DNA from: Thermoanaerobaculales bacterium
GTDB lineage: Bacteria > Acidobacteriota > Thermoanaerobaculia > Thermoanaerobaculales > Sulfomarinibacteraceae
DNA length: 64,000 nt
NCBI GenBank assembly: GCA_035358815.1
Contig: DAOPQC010000007.1
Span: 116,673-180,672, forward strand
Direction: 5' to 3'
The position numbers were made by a program, and so were the translations under genes. This document shows positions 33,301-41,480 of this stretch, piece after piece; the first letter of the stretch is position 1; each line of letters begins with the position of its first letter. The notes under the pieces are model-generated. The model was not told the DNA's origin, did no database searches, and was given only the letters and a program-made list of their open reading frames with translations.

Positions 33301-33890
33301 AGCCGCTGCCAGTCGCCCGCCAGCGGGTCCTCCGCCAGACCGCGCAGCGCCCCTTCGACGACCTCGACGGCCGCCGCCTCGACCAGCGTGCCGTCGGCGT
33401 CGACCTCGAACATCGGGTGGAGGCCGGCCTCGAGCGGGAACCGGCGCAGCTGGCGATGACACCAGGAGTGGAAGGTCGACGCCGGCAGCCGGTGGACCTC
33501 GTCGGCGAGCGCAGTGCAGCGCGCCAGCAGCTCTACCTCCCCGTCGACCGCCAGCAGGCCGCGATCAACCCCGACGGCCGACTCGCCCCGGGCGAGCGCC
33601 GCCAGCGCCTGGCCCACTCGCTGGGCCATCTCTGCCGCCGCCGCGTCGGTGAAGGTGATTGCCACCACGCGCTCGATCACCCGCCGCGCCACGGCCGCCC
33701 CCTCGACCCCGTCGGCGGCGTGGAGCTCCCAGCCGGGGCCGACGCACCAGGCGACCGCGCGGGCGGTCAGCAGGGCGGTCTTGCCGGTCCCGGCCCCGGC
33801 CTCGATGATGAGCGGCCTCGAGAACTCGGTGTGGGCGAGCTCGCGGGCCTCCTGGTCGAGCTCGAGCAGGCGGCTGCGCTCGCGGGTCAC
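30330..33890 (-). CDS. addA: AddA-like UvrD/RecB helicase-nuclease subunit
   Basis: 1186 residues from a GTG at 33890 that overlaps the addB stop (GTGA). Superfamily 1 helicase motifs are in order: Walker A IIEAGAGTGKTALL (about 28-41), Walker B DEFQDTDDTQ near 395-405, GDPKQSIYGWRRADL near 430, VMTIHAAKGLDFDHVYLV near 800, and VAMTRAKRRLVLSG. The C-terminal RecB-type nuclease domain keeps VVDFKTDEL near 1126. With AddB it forms the helicase-nuclease that resects double-strand breaks up to Chi-like sites for RecA recombination. It is the second gene of the addB-addA pair. Confidence 0.9.
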   Translation of the reverse strand: MTRERSRLLELDQEARELAHTEFSRPLIIEAGAGTGKTALLTARAVAWCVGPGWELHAADGVEGAAVARRVIERVVAITFTDAAAAEMAQRVGQALAALARGESAVGVDRGLLAVDGEVELLARCTALADEVHRLPASTFHSWCHRQLRRFPLEAGLHPMFEVDADGTLVEAAAVEVVEGALRGLAEDPLAGDWQRLAAAGVVPPRIAEALERLAAAGVAPEALDRDPFAPDSVAPLLDRLRDSLVAFRQAEQGRLAAVSRNPTAAATREWLERLLELLDRRDGPDSLAELLTRPEPAVLARCRDWARGKFGATESAALGDAAPAVAAAAASLSGLLASLAAVREEELGAARRVLGDLLGRLRSRLRRSGVATYEDLLVSTERLLASSPRLRAAVRRDIDQLMVDEFQDTDDTQCRIVRWLALDGDRSRRPGLFIVGDPKQSIYGWRRADLAAYDAFTSEVADHGGLVRPLVRNFRSVRPILDEVERVVERVMRPQIGVQPSFQPLEATDRRRRDPGFADGAWSAVEHWLAWPADPDSGEIAPAASTGEVNLLEARSLAADIRRLHDEAGVPWGAIAVLLRATTAQEVVLDSFREAGVPFEVAREREYYRQREVVEAAALVRCVLEPGDALALLTVLRSDAVGVPDAALVPLWESGLPAVVAGLHDPDTASLAAVDGCVARAVAGTPADLPGADELPRWPVAVRAAAETVAVLRAAVRRDPPDRFVERLRTLWLTEVTASARYLGRFRRSRIERFLAELETALVSPDGSLSSVARFLRRAVEQGRESQLPAEPDVAADAVHVMTIHAAKGLDFDHVYLVQLHRGTGGGRGDAEAELQPSPDGLQYRLFGWPTPGFGEAEALRAAQSRAEQVRLLYVAMTRAKRRLVLSGRWRADGALVPAQQAKTFADLVSHRLDPAAAGEQVQERRRARREAGRPVQWLLLGGGETDSIGAPASERTRVFDLAGAATEAAALAAQRDAAAARAALRATAPVTSVTGGDALFDALQADGDSGPVRESALAVGSAVHRILESLDLEKDLPAQLRDAGERAAETLAGAVGPAILAETRSRLQFLLAVIEGGGCLRRLRELGDRVLARELPLLLPPAPGDPVVGALIGSADLVYAEGGRLVVVDFKTDELDSPEEVAARSAHHRPQLERYAAALQSALALDEPPAMELWFLAADRIIRL

Positions 33891-36800
33891 GGCGAGTCCT
33901 CCGCCGGGGCGTGGCCGAGCCGCCACAGCCGGCGCGCCGCAGCCTCGACCGGGGCTGCCGCCGTGTCTCCGGCCTTGAGCCAGGAAACCAGCCGGCGGCG
34001 AACGCCCGAGTCGTCGCGCAGGCAGGCTTCGGCCACGCTGCAGAAGGCGCAGGCGCGGCCGTCCTTGCCGTCCGGCTCTTCGAGGCGGGGGAACATCGCG
34101 CCTTCCCGCCACGCCTCGGCGACGGCCGACACGGCGTCGGCGAATGCGCCGGCCAGCTCGGCGTCGCCGCTCGCGACGCGAACTTGGCGCGCGGCCTCCG
34201 GCGCGTCCCCGAGCTCGGGCTTGAGGTGGAGGTAGCGGCCCTCGGCGCCGTCACCGGGCGCGGCCAGCGCATAGGCGACGGCCTGCAGCGCGTTGCCCTG
34301 CGCCACGGCGCCCAGGAAATGCCGGCGCCGGGTCTCCTCGCCCTTGGCGTCCGAGGGTGGGGCGCCGGTCTTGTAGTCGACCATGGCGAGGCCGGCCGGG
34401 GTGCGGTCGACCCGGTCGGCCCGGAAGCGGAGCGGCGCCGGCCAGCCCTCGACCGTGAGCTCGCCGCTGACCTCGACGCCGAGCACTCCCGGCACGGCGC
34501 CCTCGGCGCCCCACTCGACGGTGCGGGCGACGTCGAGGTAGGGCCGGGCCTGCGCGGCGAGCAGGGGCGCCATGCCGAGCGCGGCTAGGCCGTGGCGCCG
34601 GGCGAGGCTCGCGGCAGCCTGCGCGAGAATGGCATCGAGGTGCTCGCCGTCCGGCCAGCGCACCTCGACCGGCGCCGAGCCCACAACGCCCTCGAGCCGG
34701 TGACCGCGGCGGCCGAGCGCATCGCCGACGATCCGCTCGAGCACGGCGTGGACGAGGCTGCCGACCAGCGCCCCGCCGGTGTCTGGCAGGCCGGACCGCG
34801 GGTCGGGCATCGGCGCGAGGCCGAGCCGCCGCACGAGCAGCGCCCGCAGCGGGCACTTCGCGAGGTCCTCGACCCCGGTGACCGACGGCATTCTGGCCCC
34901 TGGCCGGGCCGGCCCGCCGACCAGGCCGGCCCACGGCCCGGGCCCGCTGGCCGGACGCACCGGGTCGATGGCATCGAGGATGTCGATCCGCGACCGCGCC
35001 CAATCCCCGGAACCGGCGTCGCCGGGAAGCCCGGCTCGGTCGCGGCCCTCGCTCCGGGCGGCGGCCAGGAAGGGCGCCAGCTGATCGCGGCGGCCATGCT
35101 CGGCGGTGATCACGGCGTGCTCGAAGGCCGGCCGCGGCCGCAGCGGCTGCGCACCCGCGTCGGCCGCCAGCACGAGCGGGGCCGGCATCGCCGGCGCTTC
35201 GAGGCCCGCGCCACGGCACAACCGCTCGACCAGCGGTGACGGCGCCGCGGCGGCGCCGCCCGCGGACAGGTGCCACGACAGCGTGACCGCGGGCGCCGAC
35301 GCCACCAGCTGCGCGAACAGGTAGCGCTCCTCGTCGAGGCCGCGCGCCTTGACCGGAAACTCGGGCAGCAGCTCGGCCGCGAGGTGCCCGCGCGCATCGT
35401 CCGGGAGGACCGGGTCGTCCTCGACGATGCGCGGGAACACCCCCCGGTTGAGACCGATCAGGAAGAGGTGGTCGAAGGTCCGGCCTCGAGCCTCCATCGC
35501 GGTCAGGAACTGGACGCCGCCGCCCTGGCCGCCGATCGGCTCCTCGCCGAGCGCCTCGAGCCGCCGGCACAGGGTGTCGCGCCACTCCTGCCGGGTCACC
35601 CGGAGCCCGGCCGGAAGCTCGGCCCCCACGAGCTCGGCCTCGCGCAGGCACGTCTGCGCCGTGTCGTCGTCCGCTTCCCACCCGAGCGCCGTGACCAGCT
35701 CGGCGGTGCGGCCCCGGTGCGTCTTGCCGACGGCCCGCGACGGCCAGGCTTCGAGTACGCGCTGCAGGCGGAGGGCGCGGGCCCGCAGCGCGTCGAGGTG
35801 CTCGGGGGCGAGCACACGGCCGAGCTGCGGCTCGCCGTCCTCGTCGATCACCGGCAGCGGCAGGGTGACGCCGTCGGCGATCGTCGCCAGTCCCGCCACC
35901 TCGTCGACCCGGGACACGCCGAGCGTGCGCAGGGCGAGCAGCGACTCGGTCGCCGGGCCGCCGGCCGCCGCCTCGAGCCAGAGCTCGGCCGGAGCCAGGG
36001 GCCCGGCGCGCAGGAGGGCGGCGAGCAGCCTCGCGCGCCGCCACAGCTCGCCCCCGGGCAGGGTGGCGCCGGCCCCGGAGTACGGGATCGCCAACCGGTC
36101 GAGGTGGCGGCGCAGGCCGGCTGCGCGGGGCTGCAAATCACGGGCGACGATGCCGACGGCCTCAGGGGCCGTGCCGTGGTCGAGCAGTTGCCGGACGCGG
36201 TGGGCCACCTGGCGGATCTCGGCCTCGGCGGTCGGCGCGGTGAATGCCGTGAGGCGGGGCGGCGCCGGGCGATAAGGCGAGCCTGCCGACAGAAGGCCGC
36301 CGAGCTGGACCTCGAGGCGGCCCAGGAAGGCAACCCCGGCGTCGTCGTGCTCCGGGGCCGAGGGATCCGGCGGGCGGTCGACGATCACGGTGCCGCCGAT
36401 GACGGCGAGTGCAGTTTGCACGAGGTCGGCGGCGACGCCGGTCAGGTCCGCGAAGCCGTGGATGAGGACGGCCCGCGCCGGCAGCGCGGACGGGCCGCAG
36501 GCGCGCAGCAGCTCGGCGGCGCGCTGCGGCGCCTGCTCTGGGCGATGGGCGTCGAGCGCCTCGAGCTGCTCGGCGATCGCGGCCGCGACCTCGACAAGGG
36601 AGCGCACCCGCTGCCGTCGCGGTGCCGCCAGGCGGTCAATGAGCTCGTCGATCTTCTCGAGCACCGGCTCGCGGTGGCTCGCCGTGAAGCCCGCGTCCAG
36701 CAGGTCGCGGACCGCGGCCTCGGCGACTCGGTAGCCGTCGTCGAGGTCGTCGAGAGCCTGGCGAAGGCCCCGGTCGCGAGCCGCGGCACGCCGCACCAGG

Positions 36801-37096
36801 ATCTCGAAGGCCGCAGCGCCCTGGCCGCGGCCGGCCTCGCCAGCCCGCTCGAGCACCTCGAGGGCCGCCTGCTGGAGGGTCTGCACGGCGACGCCGACAA
36901 GCGCCCCTCCGCGGGCGGCGACGAGCCGGGCGGCGACGTGGCGGCGCAGGCTCGACGACGGCACGACCACGCGCAACGGGGGTGCGAGGTCGTGGGGGCC
37001 ACGCGGGGCGAGCCGGACGACCGCGTCGAGCATCTCGAGCTCGGCCGCGCGCGGCCCGCGCGCCACCACCACCCGGGCCGGTTGGATGGCGTCCAT
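33887..37096 (-). CDS. addB: AddB-like helicase-nuclease subunit with Fe-S cluster nuclease domain
   Basis: 1069 residues from ATG 37096. The N-terminus RVVVARGPRAAELEMLDAVV is followed by VVPSSSLRRHVAARL, as in AddB, where the helicase core is degenerate. Further landmarks are LTAFTAPTAEAEIRQVAHRV, VQFLTAMEARGRTFDHLFLI and GLNRGVFPR. The nuclease core is LRFRADRVDRT...AMVDYKTGAPP near 900. Cysteines in DLAKCPLRALL (near 745) and CAFCSVAEAC (near 1015) match the C...CxxCxxxxxC iron-sulfur site of AddB nucleases. It is coupled to addA. The pseudouridine synthase gene is 32 bases upstream on the same strand and may be in the same transcript. Confidence 0.85.
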   Translation of the reverse strand: MDAIQPARVVVARGPRAAELEMLDAVVRLAPRGPHDLAPPLRVVVPSSSLRRHVAARLVAARGGALVGVAVQTLQQAALEVLERAGEAGRGQGAAAFEILVRRAAARDRGLRQALDDLDDGYRVAEAAVRDLLDAGFTASHREPVLEKIDELIDRLAAPRRQRVRSLVEVAAAIAEQLEALDAHRPEQAPQRAAELLRACGPSALPARAVLIHGFADLTGVAADLVQTALAVIGGTVIVDRPPDPSAPEHDDAGVAFLGRLEVQLGGLLSAGSPYRPAPPRLTAFTAPTAEAEIRQVAHRVRQLLDHGTAPEAVGIVARDLQPRAAGLRRHLDRLAIPYSGAGATLPGGELWRRARLLAALLRAGPLAPAELWLEAAAGGPATESLLALRTLGVSRVDEVAGLATIADGVTLPLPVIDEDGEPQLGRVLAPEHLDALRARALRLQRVLEAWPSRAVGKTHRGRTAELVTALGWEADDDTAQTCLREAELVGAELPAGLRVTRQEWRDTLCRRLEALGEEPIGGQGGGVQFLTAMEARGRTFDHLFLIGLNRGVFPRIVEDDPVLPDDARGHLAAELLPEFPVKARGLDEERYLFAQLVASAPAVTLSWHLSAGGAAAAPSPLVERLCRGAGLEAPAMPAPLVLAADAGAQPLRPRPAFEHAVITAEHGRRDQLAPFLAAARSEGRDRAGLPGDAGSGDWARSRIDILDAIDPVRPASGPGPWAGLVGGPARPGARMPSVTGVEDLAKCPLRALLVRRLGLAPMPDPRSGLPDTGGALVGSLVHAVLERIVGDALGRRGHRLEGVVGSAPVEVRWPDGEHLDAILAQAAASLARRHGLAALGMAPLLAAQARPYLDVARTVEWGAEGAVPGVLGVEVSGELTVEGWPAPLRFRADRVDRTPAGLAMVDYKTGAPPSDAKGEETRRRHFLGAVAQGNALQAVAYALAAPGDGAEGRYLHLKPELGDAPEAARQVRVASGDAELAGAFADAVSAVAEAWREGAMFPRLEEPDGKDGRACAFCSVAEACLRDDSGVRRRLVSWLKAGDTAAAPVEAAARRLWRLGHAPAEDSP

Positions 37097-37128
37097 GTCG
37101 GCATCGCACCACGCGCCGGCGGGCGGTG

Positions 37129-38124
37129 TCAACTGGCGCGGAGCACCGCGCCGGCTGTGGCCCGATCGAGCATCGTGAAGGGGTCCTCGCGCGACGTCCA
37201 GGCGGCCGTCAGGCGACCGACGCCGCCGGGGCGCGGAAAATCGGTGATCCGAATCGAGTGGGCATCGAGCCAGAGCCGGGTGGCAAGGTCCTCGGGGTCG
37301 TGGCACGGCGCGGTGCCGTAGAGCGGGTCGCCGAGGACCGGCAGGCCCGCCGCCGCGAGCTGGACCCGGAGCTGGTGCTTGCGGCCGGTGCGCGGACGGA
37401 CCCGGTACGCGGCCAGCCGTCCGCTCGAGGCGATCAGGTCGATCTCGCTCGAGCAGTTGGGCTCCTCGGCGGGGACGATGACCTGGCGCCAGTGCTCGCC
37501 GCGGCTGCGCTGGATGTGATGCTCGAGGAGGGCCTGCCCGGGCGGATCATCCCGGCGCACCTCGCAGACCGCGGTGTAGACCTTCTCGACCGGGGCGCCC
37601 GGCTGAAAGAGCCTCGCGTAGTGGGCGCGCGTGCCCCGCCGGCGCGAGAGCACGACCAGGCCGGAGGTCAGCCGGTCGAGCCGGTGCAGCGGGGCGAGCT
37701 CCGGGCAGCCGGTGAGGCCCTCGAGCCGGTGGAGCAGGGTGTTGCGGACCCACCGTCCACCCGGCGTCACCGGGAGGTGGGGCGGCTTGTCGACGACCAG
37801 CAGGTCATCGTCGGACCACACGATCTCGACGTCGGTGCGGACGGGCGGCTCGCTCTCGACCTCGCGGCGGTAGCGGAGCTCGAGCAGCGGCTGGAAGGGG
37901 GCATCGGCCGCAACGGCGCCGTTCGCGCCCCACACCTTGCCGGCGGCGAACCGCGCCCGCCACGTGCCCGCGGGGATCCGCGGGAAGCGCACCACGAAGA
38001 AGTCGAGCAGCGTGACGACGCCGTCCGGCGGCCGCTCCGGCAGCGTCACCACCGACGGGCGGACCGGGGCGGCGAACGCTGCGTCCTGAGTGCTCGGTGG
38101 ATCGTGCCGGGTCGCCGAGTCCAT
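37129..38124 (-). CDS. RluA-family RNA pseudouridine synthase
   Basis: 331 residues from ATG 38124; a TTG at 38151 adds nine residues, and no good ribosome site distinguishes them. The catalytic motif is APLHRLDRLTSGLVVLSR with the active aspartate. VWSDDDLLVVDKPPHLPVTPG, EKVYTAVCEV and RPRTGRKHQLRVQLAAAGLP complete the RluA pattern. An N-terminal S4-like region precedes it (VTLLDFFVVRFPRIPAGTW). It isomerises uridine to pseudouridine in rRNA or tRNA; the target is unknown. It lies just before addB on the same strand. Confidence 0.9.
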   Translation of the reverse strand: MDSATRHDPPSTQDAAFAAPVRPSVVTLPERPPDGVVTLLDFFVVRFPRIPAGTWRARFAAGKVWGANGAVAADAPFQPLLELRYRREVESEPPVRTDVEIVWSDDDLLVVDKPPHLPVTPGGRWVRNTLLHRLEGLTGCPELAPLHRLDRLTSGLVVLSRRRGTRAHYARLFQPGAPVEKVYTAVCEVRRDDPPGQALLEHHIQRSRGEHWRQVIVPAEEPNCSSEIDLIASSGRLAAYRVRPRTGRKHQLRVQLAAAGLPVLGDPLYGTAPCHDPEDLATRLWLDAHSIRITDFPRPGGVGRLTAAWTSREDPFTMLDRATAGAVLRAS

Positions 38125-38244
38125 ACGATCAGGTCGCGGCTCTGAGCTCAAAGGTCAGGCGCTCTGGATCGCAGGATGCCTCTGTCAGAGGCACCACGCG
38201 CGATCTTCGCCGTTGCCTGGCCGTCCTCGATTCCACGATTCCCT

Positions 38245-38274
38245 CGGGAACGGGGACGGGAACGGGAACGGGGA
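38245..38274 (+). repeat. CGGGRA hexamer array 4
   Basis: Five contiguous units: CGGGAA, CGGGGA, CGGGAA, CGGGAA, CGGGGA. It lies between sppA and the pseudouridine synthase gene. Confidence 0.8.
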
Positions 38275-38294
38275 CGAGTGCAGGCCGACACGGT

Positions 38295-40025
38295 CTACTC
38301 GACGAACACCGGCGGCATCCACACCGGCCCTGGCGCGGCGAGCCGGCCGGTCCGCCACGCCTGCCCCAGCTCGGCGGCCAGCGCGGCGGCAGCCTCGTCC
38401 GGGTGGCGCTGCTGCGCCAACTCCTGCCACCACGGCCGCAGCTTCGGGAAGTCCACCAGCTCGACCCGCTCCTCGGCGCCGATGCCGGCGAGCTCACGCG
38501 CGACCGCGACCGCGCGGTCGAAGCCGCCGAGCTCGTCGACCAGGCCGTTGTCGAGCGCCTGGGCGCCGGTCCACACCCGGCCCCGGGCGATGGCGTCCAC
38601 GGCCTCCCTCGACATCCCGCGGGCTGCCGAGGCGCGATCCAGGAAGTCGTCGTAGATCCTGTCGAGCATGCGGTCGACGATCGCCCGCTGCTCGTCGGTC
38701 CAGGTCTCGAGGCTGCCGTAGAGGTTGGCGTTGCGGCCGGCATCGAGACGGCCGAAGGTCACGCCCAGCTTGTCGGCCCAGAAGCGGTCCATGTTGAGGT
38801 GCCCGCCGAGCACTCCGATCGATCCGGTCTGCGTGCCCGGGTCGGCGATGATCTTGCGCGCGCCGCACGACACCCAGTAGCCGCCGGAGGCGGCAACGTC
38901 CTTCATCGACACCACCACCGGCAGCTCCTCGGCCGTCCGCACCATCTCCCGGCGGATGATCTCGGAGGCCAGTGCGCTGCCCCCGGGCGAGTCGACGCGG
39001 AAGACCACGGCCTTGACGCCATGCGCCTGGCGGGCGTCGCGGAAGGCCTGGGCGACGGTATCCGAGCCCATCACGTCCTCGGCGCCGAAAAGGCCGAAGC
39101 CCTTGCCGCTGGGCCCGCGCATGATGGCCCCGATCCCGCTGACCACGGCGATCCGCTGCCCGTGGTGCGGCGATCGCAGGCGCTTGAGGTAGGAGCGGAC
39201 GCCGACCGTCTCGGCACGATCACCCGCCAGCTCCTCGACCCGCTTGGTGAACTCCGGCCACTCCTCGAGCCGGTCGACGAGCCCGGCATCCAGCGCCTCC
39301 TTGCCGAAGTAGGGCGCTCGGTCGATGAGCCCGCGGACCTGGTCAGGAGCCAACTCCCGGCTCGCCGCGATGTCGCCGACCATCTGCCCCATCAGCGAGT
39401 CGACGAGCCAACCGATCATCTCCCGATGGGCCGGCGTGAAGTCCCGCTCGGTGTACAGGAAGCGGGCGGTCTTGTAGTCGCCGCGGCCGGGAAACTCGGG
39501 CTCGATGCCGAGCTTGTCCAGGGTCCCGCGCAGGAACGGCGACCGCGCGGAGAGCCCGATCAGGTTGACGTCGCCGGCCGGGTTCAGGGAGACCTCGTCG
39601 CAGGCCGACGCGAGGTAGTAGGCCGAGTTGCCCGGCGCGAACTCGCCCGCGGTGTCGAGGTACGAGGCGGTCCACTTGCCGGCGGCGCTGACCTCCGTGA
39701 CGAGCGAGCGGATCTCCTGCGTGGTCGCGAACCCGCCCTGGTAGGAGTCGACGTGCACCCTCAGCCCGACCACCCGCTCGTCATGCGCGGCCTCGCCGAG
39801 CGCGGCGTGAAGCTCGCGCAGGCTGACCGGAGCGCCGCCGCCGAAGCGGGCGAGGGGGTCCTGCGCCGCCAGCTCGGGGAGCGGCCCGGACAGGTTGACG
39901 GCAAGCACCACCTGCTTGGGCAGCGTGGGGCTGCTCAGACCGAGGGCGACCAGCGCCGCGATCAGGCCCGCCAGCAGGACCAGCAGGCATCCGACTCCGA
40001 GCAACAGGGTTCGCACTCTGGCCAT
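38295..40025 (-). CDS. sppA: Signal peptide peptidase SppA, 67K type
   Basis: 576 residues from ATG 40025 with GGAGGTCACC upstream; the longer frame is not protein-like. One N-terminal membrane anchor covers about 6-29. Two tandem ClpP-like domains give the long form of SppA. The catalytic dyad is Lys185 (FPGRGDYKTARFL) and Ser350 (FRVDSPGGSALASEI). ASGGYWVSCGARKIIADPGT and TGSIGVLGGHLNMDRF support the assignment. The protease degrades signal peptides left in the membrane. A hexamer array lies just past its stop. Confidence 0.92.
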   Translation of the reverse strand: MARVRTLLLGVGCLLVLLAGLIAALVALGLSSPTLPKQVVLAVNLSGPLPELAAQDPLARFGGGAPVSLRELHAALGEAAHDERVVGLRVHVDSYQGGFATTQEIRSLVTEVSAAGKWTASYLDTAGEFAPGNSAYYLASACDEVSLNPAGDVNLIGLSARSPFLRGTLDKLGIEPEFPGRGDYKTARFLYTERDFTPAHREMIGWLVDSLMGQMVGDIAASRELAPDQVRGLIDRAPYFGKEALDAGLVDRLEEWPEFTKRVEELAGDRAETVGVRSYLKRLRSPHHGQRIAVVSGIGAIMRGPSGKGFGLFGAEDVMGSDTVAQAFRDARQAHGVKAVVFRVDSPGGSALASEIIRREMVRTAEELPVVVSMKDVAASGGYWVSCGARKIIADPGTQTGSIGVLGGHLNMDRFWADKLGVTFGRLDAGRNANLYGSLETWTDEQRAIVDRMLDRIYDDFLDRASAARGMSREAVDAIARGRVWTGAQALDNGLVDELGGFDRAVAVARELAGIGAEERVELVDFPKLRPWWQELAQQRHPDEAAAALAAELGQAWRTGRLAAPGPVWMPPVFVE

Positions 40026-40459
40026 GGTGACCTCCACTACCGGGCCATCGTACCCCGGATTCCGGTCCTCGCCGAGGTGACGGAGGGGGGACCCGGGCAA
40101 CCGCAGCCTGCGCGGCGGCCTGGGAGGCTCCCGGGCAGCGGCGGCGCTGCCATGGGCCATGAGCATCCGCGGTGCCCGGTCCCTGGCCTGGCTCGCGATC
40201 GCGGTGGCCCTCGCCGCGCCCGCGCACCGCAGGCTGCCGCCACCGCCGACCGCGACGCACGCCCTGAGCTGCGCCCCGGCCCCCGCCGGCCGGTCCGCAG
40301 ACGCGAAAAAAGTTCTTGCGAAATCGAGCCTGGGCATCTAATCTCCAATATCAGGTGCTTTCCCCGGTCGACCACGTCCGACCGATTTCCAGCTGACGTG
40401 GGCTGAGTTCCGGGATCGGGCAGAAGAGACCGAGATCTTGCGGAGGCTGGGGAGGCTGT
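40026..40459. other. Divergent intergenic region, 434 bases
   Basis: Contains a promoter-like pair at 40316-40344 for the operon at 40460. A 60-codon plus-strand frame at 40159-40341 begins with a hydrophobic stretch but becomes Pro/Ala/Arg-rich and has no ribosome site, so I do not call it a gene. Confidence 0.5.
40316..40344 (+). promoter_or_regulatory. Predicted sigma70-type promoter of the NuoE/NuoF-GltD operon
   Basis: TTGCGA (316-321), 17 bases, TAATCT (339-344). The local sequence is AT-richer than its surroundings. The ATG at 40460 would have a leader of about 110 bases. Confidence 0.4.
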
Positions 40460-41470
40460 ATGGCGACGCGAGCTCCGGGAAGGTCCGCAGCCGGCGCCAA
40501 TGCCGGCGCGAGCATCGAAGGCGGCGAGATCTGCACCACCTGTGCGCTCTCTCCTGACTGCGACGATCGCCGCCACCATCCGCCACCGGTGCTGGAATGC
40601 GATCGCTACGAGGCGCGTGACTGGAGCTTCGAGGTGGTGGCGGCCCTGGTCGATCGGCACCTCGGGCAGCGCGGTGGGCTGATCGCGATGCTCGAAGCGA
40701 TCCAGGCCAAGTACGGCTACCTGCCCGAGGGCGCGCTGCGGGTGGTCGCCGAACGTTCCGGCCGCTCGCTGGTCGACGTCTACGGTGTCGCCACGTTCTA
40801 TCGTGCGTTCAGCCTCGAGCCCCGAGGCAAGCACCTGTGCTCGGTGTGCGTGGGCACCGCCTGCCACGTGCGCGGGGCGCCGCAGGTCCGTGACGAGTTC
40901 GTCAAGCAGCTCGACGTCGAGGCCGGCCGGACGACCGACGACGGCGAGTTCACCCTCGAGACCGTCAACTGCCTCGGCGCCTGCGCCCTCGGACCGATCG
41001 TCGTCATGGACGGCCACTACTTCTCCAACGTCGACCGGCGAAAGGTCGGCGACATCCTGACCAGGACGAGGGAGGGCCTCGACCTCGTGGTGCAGGCTGG
41101 CGACCAGCGGGTGTTCCCGGTCGAAGTCTTCTGCGCACGCTGCAATCACAGCCTGATGGATGCACAGCATCCGATCGAGGGCCAGCCTTCGGTCAGGGTG
41201 ACGGTGTCGTTCGGCGGCAGCCACGGCTGGCTGCGGCTTTCCTCGCTGTACGGCAGCTACGCCATCGAGTCGGAGCACGAGATCCCGATCGACGTGGTGG
41301 CCAACTTCTTCTGCCCGTTCTGCCACGCCGAGATCGCCGGCGCGACCGACTGTCCGCACTGCGCGGCGCCGATGGTGCCTCTGATCGTTCGCGGCGGCGG
41401 CATGGTCCAGATCTGCTCGCGTCGCGGCTGCCGCAGCCACATGCTCGACCTCGACGGCGTCAATCTGTGA
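40460..41470 (+). CDS. NuoE-like [2Fe-2S] subunit with extra zinc-ribbon C-terminus
   Basis: 336 residues from ATG 40460, about twice the usual NuoE. The thioredoxin-like NuoE domain (about 55-205) has AMLEAIQAKYGYLPEGALRV, DVYGVATFYRAFSLEPRGKH and the [2Fe-2S] ligands Cys130/Cys135 (CVGTACHV) and Cys171/Cys175 (CLGACALGP). An N-terminal extension has CTTC...CDDRRHHPPPVLEC, a possible metal site. The C-terminal half holds several CxxC pairs: FCARCNHSL, FCPFCHAEIAG, CPHCAAPM and CSRRGC. These look like rubredoxin or zinc-ribbon modules. The protein would pass electrons from the NuoF-type flavin subunit encoded next. It is the first gene of a four-gene operon. Confidence 0.8.
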   Translation: MATRAPGRSAAGANAGASIEGGEICTTCALSPDCDDRRHHPPPVLECDRYEARDWSFEVVAALVDRHLGQRGGLIAMLEAIQAKYGYLPEGALRVVAERSGRSLVDVYGVATFYRAFSLEPRGKHLCSVCVGTACHVRGAPQVRDEFVKQLDVEAGRTTDDGEFTLETVNCLGACALGPIVVMDGHYFSNVDRRKVGDILTRTREGLDLVVQAGDQRVFPVEVFCARCNHSLMDAQHPIEGQPSVRVTVSFGGSHGWLRLSSLYGSYAIESEHEIPIDVVANFFCPFCHAEIAGATDCPHCAAPMVPLIVRGGGMVQICSRRGCRSHMLDLDGVNL

Positions 41471-41480
41471 GGGGGGCCTG

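Noticed and set aside
40159..40341. Small plus-strand ORF with a hydrophobic start
   Set aside because: No ribosome binding site, Pro/Ala/Arg-rich tail and overlap with the predicted operon promoter.
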